64,000 bases of DNA from Volutella citrinella (taxonomy: Eukaryota; Ascomycota; Sordariomycetes; Hypocreales; Nectriaceae), in assembly GCA_034401135.1 (NCBI GenBank), contig JAWZSP010000002.1:1240001-1304000 (forward strand). The letters run 5' to 3'. Made by a program: the position numbers and the translations under genes. Shown here in pieces: positions 57,455 to 64,000 of the stretch; the stretch's first letter is position 1, and each line of letters opens with the position of its first letter. Under the pieces are notes generated by a model. The model was not told the DNA's origin and ran no database searches. It saw only the letters and a program-made list of their open reading frames with translations.

Positions 57455-60400
57455 TCACTTGACCAAAAGCCTCTTCGTGGCTTTGACGGCTCTCATGGCC
57501 GGGACAGTATGAGCGCGGCCAGGCTTTCTTCCAACCTCGATGCACAGCATACGGATAAAGTCTTGGTTTGTCCAGTAGCTCGAATGGGCGCTCAGCATGT
57601 TGAGATATTGTATCTCCAATGGCCCACCCCCGGAAGGCAGATGATAGTCTATCTGTCCATTGTCATTGAGGAGAAGGAACTTCTTCTCGGCAATCTCTTC
57701 CCGGGTAAAGTCGTGGACCTCCAATTCAAGTTGAGATGGAAGACGGACTGTCGATGGTCGTTCCGGTTCGGCAACAAGCGGGTCTGTGGCAGCGGGCACG
57801 CCTGGTACAACACCACGCATGGCCCCTGTGACGGATTTCCAGAGCGAGCTGGAGAGGCTGGGTACAAAGGCCTGCTTCAAACTCGCCGCGAAGGCAGGGT
57901 CAACAGCTCCGTTGAGGAGGTACGCGATTGGGTCCTCCTTTGCGAGTATGTTGTAGATGTTGTCGACAGCCAAGCACCCAAATTTTCCCGCTTCTCCAAC
58001 CACATCAGTGGCAACAGTGTCGCTCGGGTCAGCTCCAGGTTTCATTCTCCCTCGTCGGGGCATCAGACAACCCCTTTCGAGCAGGAGGAAGAAGCCAGCT
58101 GGAGAGCCTGCTAAGAAGAGATTTTTCGTATCAAACTCAAAGAATCGAGTCTCTGGGTCCGTCAGGGACAGGTCGATTCTGGGTACAGTCGTCGGCTGTT
58201 GTGAAAGGACCTCTAGAGCCATTGCGCTTCCGAGAGAGTGCCCGATCAGATGAACTCGTCCCTTCTCGGAGAACCCTGGGTTATTCCGGCACCAGAGGCG
58301 ATATACTCTGTTAGCCTCAGAAACCAGTGCCTTGATCATCTTTCCTTTATGGTGAGACATGTAAAACGGAATGTCAAACATGACGTCGGAGATCATGCTG
58401 CGGACGGCTGGGATGCTGTCCGGCTCAATGTCTTTGAGTCCAAATCCGTCTGCCGTGTAGTCGGTCTTATCCTCCTCTCTCATCGGGCCACCATCCTCAA
58501 AAGACAAGCCAGACCTCCAGTTCAGGGGCAGGATCATCAGGCCATTCTGGTCATCCCGTAGAACCCGTTGAACAAGTTCGGTCTTGAGCTCCATATTCAC
58601 GGCACGTCGAAATCCATTGATGGCATGTGTAAAGTGGAAACTCTCTACACGCTCCGCAAACTTCTGGCCAATCCCATGGGCGACCAGAATAAGATCGGAG
58701 ACCTGCCCTCGCTCCTTTTCAGCTTTGCAAGCCGAGCAGACACCTCGGCCCCTGCTCTCGTGAGATTCGCTAGCAGCGGAGACACCTGGCTTGTTTGGGG
58801 CTCGCTTCCTGTGGTGGATACGCTCCCATGCTGGCCGGTCGAATCCTCTCACAACGGGTATTCCTACAGTCACACCCTTCATTATCTTTGAAACAGGCCG
58901 CCGTCCATAGTAAGCCGACGGCTTCAAACTTGGTTTGAGAAGAAAGGCCTCGTTGTCATTCTTGTAGATGACATGATATGACGAAAAGGGGCGAGTCATC
59001 GTTTCTTGCTGCATTTTGGCAGAGATGGAAGACCATTCGAGAGTGCCCTCTGTGGCAGCCTCGCCCTGGAAACATCGGGCGGCACAAAACGGGTCTGCGG
59101 ACACGGCTCCCTCGGATACAAGGTCCTCTTCTCCAGAGGGTATGTCGCCTGCTTTGGGCCACAGTCTATGCGACACCTTCTCCTCGCCCAGTGAACCGAC
59201 TTCAATGGCGCACCTAATCTCGTCGTTCCATGTCTGTGTCCAAGGTCTAAGCTCGTGATAGCCGGCCTCGAGTCGGTTCGCCACGGTGGACGGAATTGGG
59301 AGCATAGTATCTCTACGGTGTGTTAGCTCATGGTTTGGTCTACGGTCTGCATCTCACTCTGCTCACCTGTAGAACCAAGTCGCTCTAGTAACGACAGCCA
59401 CATCATTTACTGGGGACCAGTATATAGGCTTCATCTGGAGCAACGGAAGCGATACCATGTGCAGCCTCGATACGCCCACAGCAACTTCAACCTCATCGGG
59501 TCGGTATTTCCCCCTCTCTAAGCTCTCCGGAGCCTCTTTGCTGTTGGTTTCAGAAACCGCGCCATCGCCGTCAGTATGTGCTTGACTCTCAGCCGGCTTA
59601 GCAGGATCATGGACCCGACTCGGTGCGGCAGTTGAGATATCAGGTTGGTTCTCGAGGCTTCCAACCCGTATAAATGGCTTTCCCGTGAGCCCGTCGTCAA
59701 TGTGAGCAAGCCGACCGCCGGCTGGGCTTCCAACCGGGGTTGTGGTGCGAATAGGCACGTTTGTTCGATGGGACGGAGAATATGCTAGCGAACTTGCTTC
59801 CTCCGCACGATCAGTAAGTGGTGCCGTACTCTCTTGCTTGGTTCGGCTTCGTGGCCCTGGTGCAGAGTTCGGCAATCGCGGCGATGGTGCAGATCCAGCG
59901 CGGCTTCGCGTTGCTGTTTCTGGTCGACTGTAGGAGGCTTCGGAACTAGTAGGACGAGCTCCAGCGGCCTTCTTGGCGCCTTGTCTTCTAGAGTCGATCG
60001 CCAGAGCGACTTGCTGCACAACTTCGTCAAGATCCAAGCCGGGGCTTTGTCGACGGACCAATGCACAAAAGCTCCGTGCAAGTTCTTGGGATACATCCAA
60101 TGCCAAGTCCGGGCAGCAAGTAAGCACAGGGGCAGAGGGCGAGGTGTCAAACACATGGGCAGCCCCGTCACGCTGCTGCATCAGCTTTCGATGCCGTTCC
60201 CAGTGTCTAGACGCAACCTCCTGAATGAGGCGTGCCAACTTGTTCGAGTCTCCTGGGGAAAGCGGCTGATTTGCGATGGGATTATGCAGGATGCCTTCAT
60301 GGGCACGTCGATCGGTATCGTACGCGAGACTTAGCCAAGCCTTCTCGAGGGCGTTATTGTCGCCGCCAGAAAAGGGCCGCATTTGACCCTTTCCGGGGCG

Positions 60401-60568
60401 ATTATCGGAAGGCGTGGGGACAGAGCTCGTAGATAGCGGGTCGTCGATGGGTATGATGGAGGAGTAGAAGAACTGCGCTTCGACGGGCGGCATGTTGTCT
60501 TCTCGGTCGACCCGTGCGACTGGGGCGAGGCGGCATTTGGCCCCATACGTGTGGTTGGCGGTCGCCAT
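57455..60568 (-). CDS. DDL1: DDHD-domain phospholipase (PA-PLA1-like)
   Basis: Exons 60568-59367 and 59312-57455, joined over a 54 bp intron (GTGAGC...CGTAG), give 1,019 residues from MATANHTYG. An in-frame ATG at 60775 would add 69 residues. The family start VEAQFFYSSIIPIDDPLS is followed by a poorly conserved Ser/Pro/Arg-rich region (about 210-370). Next come RATWFYRDTMLPIPSTVANRLE, LILVAHGIGQKF and the lipase elbow HLIGHSLGSAMALEVL (catalytic Ser about 760). The DDHD metal-binding domain includes FDTKNLFLAGSPAGFFLLL, NILAKEDPIAYLLNG and LSAHSSYW. Enzymes of this kind cleave the sn-1 chain of phosphatidic acid or cardiolipin; yeast Ddl1 acts on mitochondrial cardiolipin. Yeast orthology is inferred. 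Zn-like Cys (GVCSACKAE) lie before the lipase domain. Confidence 0.88.
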
Positions 60569-63500
60569 GATGAGGCTCGATCGGATTGTTGGAGCTCTGG
60601 TGATAATTCGCCGTTGTAGACAGCTCCCGCCGCGATGGCAGAACCGGGCTTCAGCAACGTGTGCAGGGCGTCGTAAAAGGGCGTTGGGCCATGGGTGCAG
60701 ACCAGTGAGGACAAGACATCGGTCCTCGGCACAGACAAAGGAGAATTTTGGTGGTGGAACAAAATTGCTTGTCATGCAACACGGTCGCAGTTGCCGGGTG
60801 CCTGCGACTGGTAGCTTCACCGACGTCACTGTGATGACGTGGGCGAATTGCTGGCCGACAGGTCCTTAAAATGTGGGTCCCTCTACGGATCCAAGATTAA
60901 TTAGCGCTCCATCCTAATAAGCCGCCATAATTTCGCCAGCACATTCATCAATCACTGACTTGGCCAAGTATATCAGATCAGGTCCATGATGAGATCCGAA
61001 ACCTTATCGGAGGACCGGAGCTTTCAGGTCTTTAAACCACGCAATCTCTTCAAGCCCAGCACCTTGTCGTGTAGAGGCCCGTATATGTCGGATTGGTTCT
61101 ACAGACGTCTCTATCGACCTTGCGTACTCCTCACTCGGGAATCCGGTGCCACAAGCCACGTGCGGGAGGTCATACGCTGGTGGCCAAGGGCACCGGGAAG
61201 GTCATTCACGGACCTCCTAGGTAAACAGCTTGAGTTTGAATGCCAGAGCAAGAAAAGAAGACTGTGTTGCCCGTCGGTTAGTGCCAGTATTTTCCCCGTC
61301 GGCCCCAGGGGGCAGCCGTCCAGCCCAAACATGGCACTACATCCGTCAGCATCACCAGACTACTAAGAGGTTTTGACCATATTGATTAGTGCATACTCAA
61401 CTCAGACACCCCAAATCTGCCCGGAACGCCTGATCACAACCAGCCGAGACGACTAGTCCAATCCTCCCACATAACTAGAACCCAATAACTCTGCCTTAGT
61501 ACAAGCAAGAGCATGCCATATGAGTTCGATGAGTTCACGGTGAAGCTTCAGGTAAACATAAAATAGCAGATCGAAGCATCGGACGATCTCACTTCTCCGT
61601 TACGCGCTCACGGTGAGTCAAATCGCCAATAACATTCCACATCCGCCACAGGATATACTGTAGAGACAGACTTGGGGTCTTGTTGCCGTCTCGGGTCCGA
61701 TATAGGCATGAGAAGAGCGGATACACTCGGACAAGCCTGAAGCGCCGAATCTTCCGGCTGACACACAGCGTGATAGTGTCGTTCTATTAAATGAGCTGCT
61801 GACAAACCTGTGTCACCTCTTGCTCTGTGCGACAAGTTTGGATCGAGTTTCGGGTGTGCCTCTTGGCTGCTTCGACTTGGCTGCTTTCAGCCCCGACGAT
61901 GCAGAAAATGGTCCGCTCGTTCCAGCCAATCTCCTAGTTCAAGTAGTGGTGCCTCCAATCCTGGCAGCTATCTAGGATTACCAAGCTAGGTATGGATTTC
62001 AGGGCCCGCAAGAGTACTAGATTGTTGGGCCACCCGCCTAACCTACCCTTGAGTCCTCGACCAGGGACATGCCCAATGTGGAAGAGGGTGCAGAAGCACA
62101 GGGGGGCTCGAGGGTGCTTCGGTCGTTACCTGTTTTGACAGGGCAGACTGCGCATCTCCTCCGCCCTCTGTCGAGAATGGGGCGGGGCTGGTCGAGGGAA
62201 ACGGAGACGGCGCACCTGGGCTGGCAGGACAGGCCACCGAAATGCCCGTAACGCCCAGCACGAACCTTGCGGGACAAATGGAGCGGAGACGACGAAGTGC
62301 TGGCCCGCTGAGTGCTAGCCGGGTGGCTTGGCGAACCTGCCTTGCCTGCCAGGTTGCGGTGGAGGACGCATCGGCACGTGGCAAATACGAAGGGTGGCGA
62401 GAACCATGAGAAACTCAGCAAAGCATGGGACCATGGCTTTGGAGGCTCGACTAAGCAGCGCTCTATTGACTAATTATTTCGGCCATGCGCGGGCGAGGGA
62501 GTCGTATGGGTGTAACTAATGACAACTCTGTTGCGGCATGAGGCCCACTCGGCTCAGCTTGGTGATACTGGCAATCTCGACGGCCCTGTTGCAGTCCCTC
62601 CGGGTTGACAAACTAGTTGGTTGTCGATATGCGATAACCGGAGACGACAGGGAAGGAAAACCCTCATGGTCGTGGGACATGAACAGGCTACCGAGAGCCG
62701 CGTATACTGCCACGGTCACGATGCCATCAAAACTGCCCTACCTCCGAACTCATCTACCCTGAACCACACTCTGGCGGCGCGCGGCTGACTTCTATTTTTG
62801 TAGTTTCGCGCCGGAGAATGCAGGCAGATGGCACGATTGAAATGTGCGTCCTGCGCAGCACATGCATGCACGGCTGACTGAGGCCCAGCTCAGTTCCCGT
62901 GCTCGCATCCTTTGCCTAAATGCAACCAGGGCCGCTGTACAGTATCAACCTTCTGGACTGGGTCGCGGCAGTTGGCTAAGTTCCTGCAATCAGGCCATAA
63001 TCGGGGTTGTTGCAAGCCATCCGGCTGGGTCCCTTCCGGCCCCGCCCTCCTGATGGTTTGCTCCCACCTCGCCAAGCTGACCTCTATGGCACCCCCTTCC
63101 CTCCCGTCGCCAGCCTCAGATAGTGAAGGTCGCCGCGACTCGGCCCTTCCCAAGGAGCTTTGCCAGCCTGGGATGGAGCGTGGCTTCTCGTGCCCATGAA
63201 AGGCGGTAGGTCGCTTTGATCAGTGCGGTCACCAGCCAAAGCGGACGAAGAGGCCATTCAACGTGGTGGTCACCCGCAGCGAGCAAAGCCTGCAACTATC
63301 CCACCGTAAAGCAGGCACGACCTCAACGAACCCGCCAATACGCGCACTGTGACTTCTTGTTGGCTCCATGGGCAGTCGCAATACGTACGACGTAAGCTGA
63401 GAACACGGTCGTTTGCCTGGCTTCGGTGATGGGGACAGCAAGCAAATGGCTGGCTGGGGCCAGGGCGTGCTTGTTCTCCCTTCTATTTGTTTGCCCGCCT

Positions 63501-64000
63501 GCCTAATCACTTTCGTGGCAAGCTTCCCAGCTGCCCGAAACAGCATGCCTGCTAACTGGGCGGCTGGAGAGCGCTTGTTCCCAAGCCGCATCTCGTCCGT
63601 GCTACCCACGAAGCGGGCCGCCCTGCACGAGTTGGAATAGATAATCGCCAGGCACCTAATTACAAGTTACCACGCAGTCGCACAAGCGTCAAAGCTCCCG
63701 CCCCAGTCACCAAGAGGCATTCATCTTTGCGGGGCGGCCCGCCGGCAGGAAGTCACGTCGAGGAGATAGTCGCCAGGCCTTGGTAGCTGATCACGGCGGA
63801 TCCCCGCCTAGGGCCCTCGCTCACAGGGCAGACAGGGACCTCTCGGGCCTTCCATCCAGCTCCCCTTGCCTGACTGCGCATGTAATACTATGTATGTGCG
63901 CTTGCACTTTGCAGCAGTGCTGCGTAGCGCATAACTCGGTCCAATTGGATTGCATCCGAGGAGGGGGGGAGAATATTGCTACAAGCCAGCCCCTGCCCCC
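60569..64000. other. Intergenic region to window end, 3.4 kb, no gene seen
   Basis: The first 200-300 bp would be the promoter or an N-terminal extension of the DDHD gene. Two TGACGT/ACGTCA half-palindromes lie at 60822-60840 (CGACGTCACT and TGATGACGT), possible CRE-type sites. Beyond that only short frames without protein pattern are seen, up to the window edge. Confidence 0.45.

Overview
The window is nuclear DNA of a filamentous ascomycete. Genes carry short (about 46-110 bp) GT-AG introns, spacers are long, a 5S rRNA gene stands alone among protein genes, and the gene set is typical of Pezizomycotina. A Sordariomycete, perhaps Hypocreales, is my best guess from protein wording, but that is inference. 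No virus, transposon, CRISPR or plasmid feature was found.

Layout. 1-285 (+) is the end of the 2-oxoglutarate dehydrogenase E1 gene. It is followed by CIA1 (cytosolic Fe-S assembly, -), a broken MFS transporter (-), a glycine-zipper/RS-rich protein (+), an unrecognised multi-exon gene (7.7-11.1 kb, -), an intron-bearing tRNA-Leu(AAG) (+), a phenol-hydroxylase-type flavin monooxygenase (+) and a Ulp1-type SUMO protease (+). An 8.9 kb stretch without a convincing gene leads to an RGS-domain regulator (+). Then come mitochondrial glycerol-3-phosphate dehydrogenase GUT2 (-), the autophagy PROPPIN ATG18 (-), the wybutosine enzyme TYW4/PPM2 (+, divergent from ATG18), a MHYT-domain membrane sensor (+) with long spacers on both sides, the dual-specificity phosphatase PPS1 (+), a 5S rRNA gene (+), the XPD/RAD3 helicase (+) and a DDHD phospholipase (-, convergent with XPD). 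The last 3.2 kb shows no gene.

The genes do not form a pathway or cluster; this is mostly conserved housekeeping and signalling content. CIA1 and XPD are linked in biology, since XPD carries a 4Fe-4S cluster delivered by the CIA machinery, but they lie over 50 kb apart. I found no undescribed multi-gene system. The observations most worth checking are an in-frame UGA between the RGS gene and 229 further open codons, two independent lesions in the MFS gene, a run of very small first exons (17, 41, 10, 20 nt) in XPD, a second, degenerate phosphatase loop inside PPS1, and introns in ULP1 and TYW4 whose retention would keep the frame. Splice sites were placed by eye from consensus, phase and protein continuity, so exon ends are predictions.
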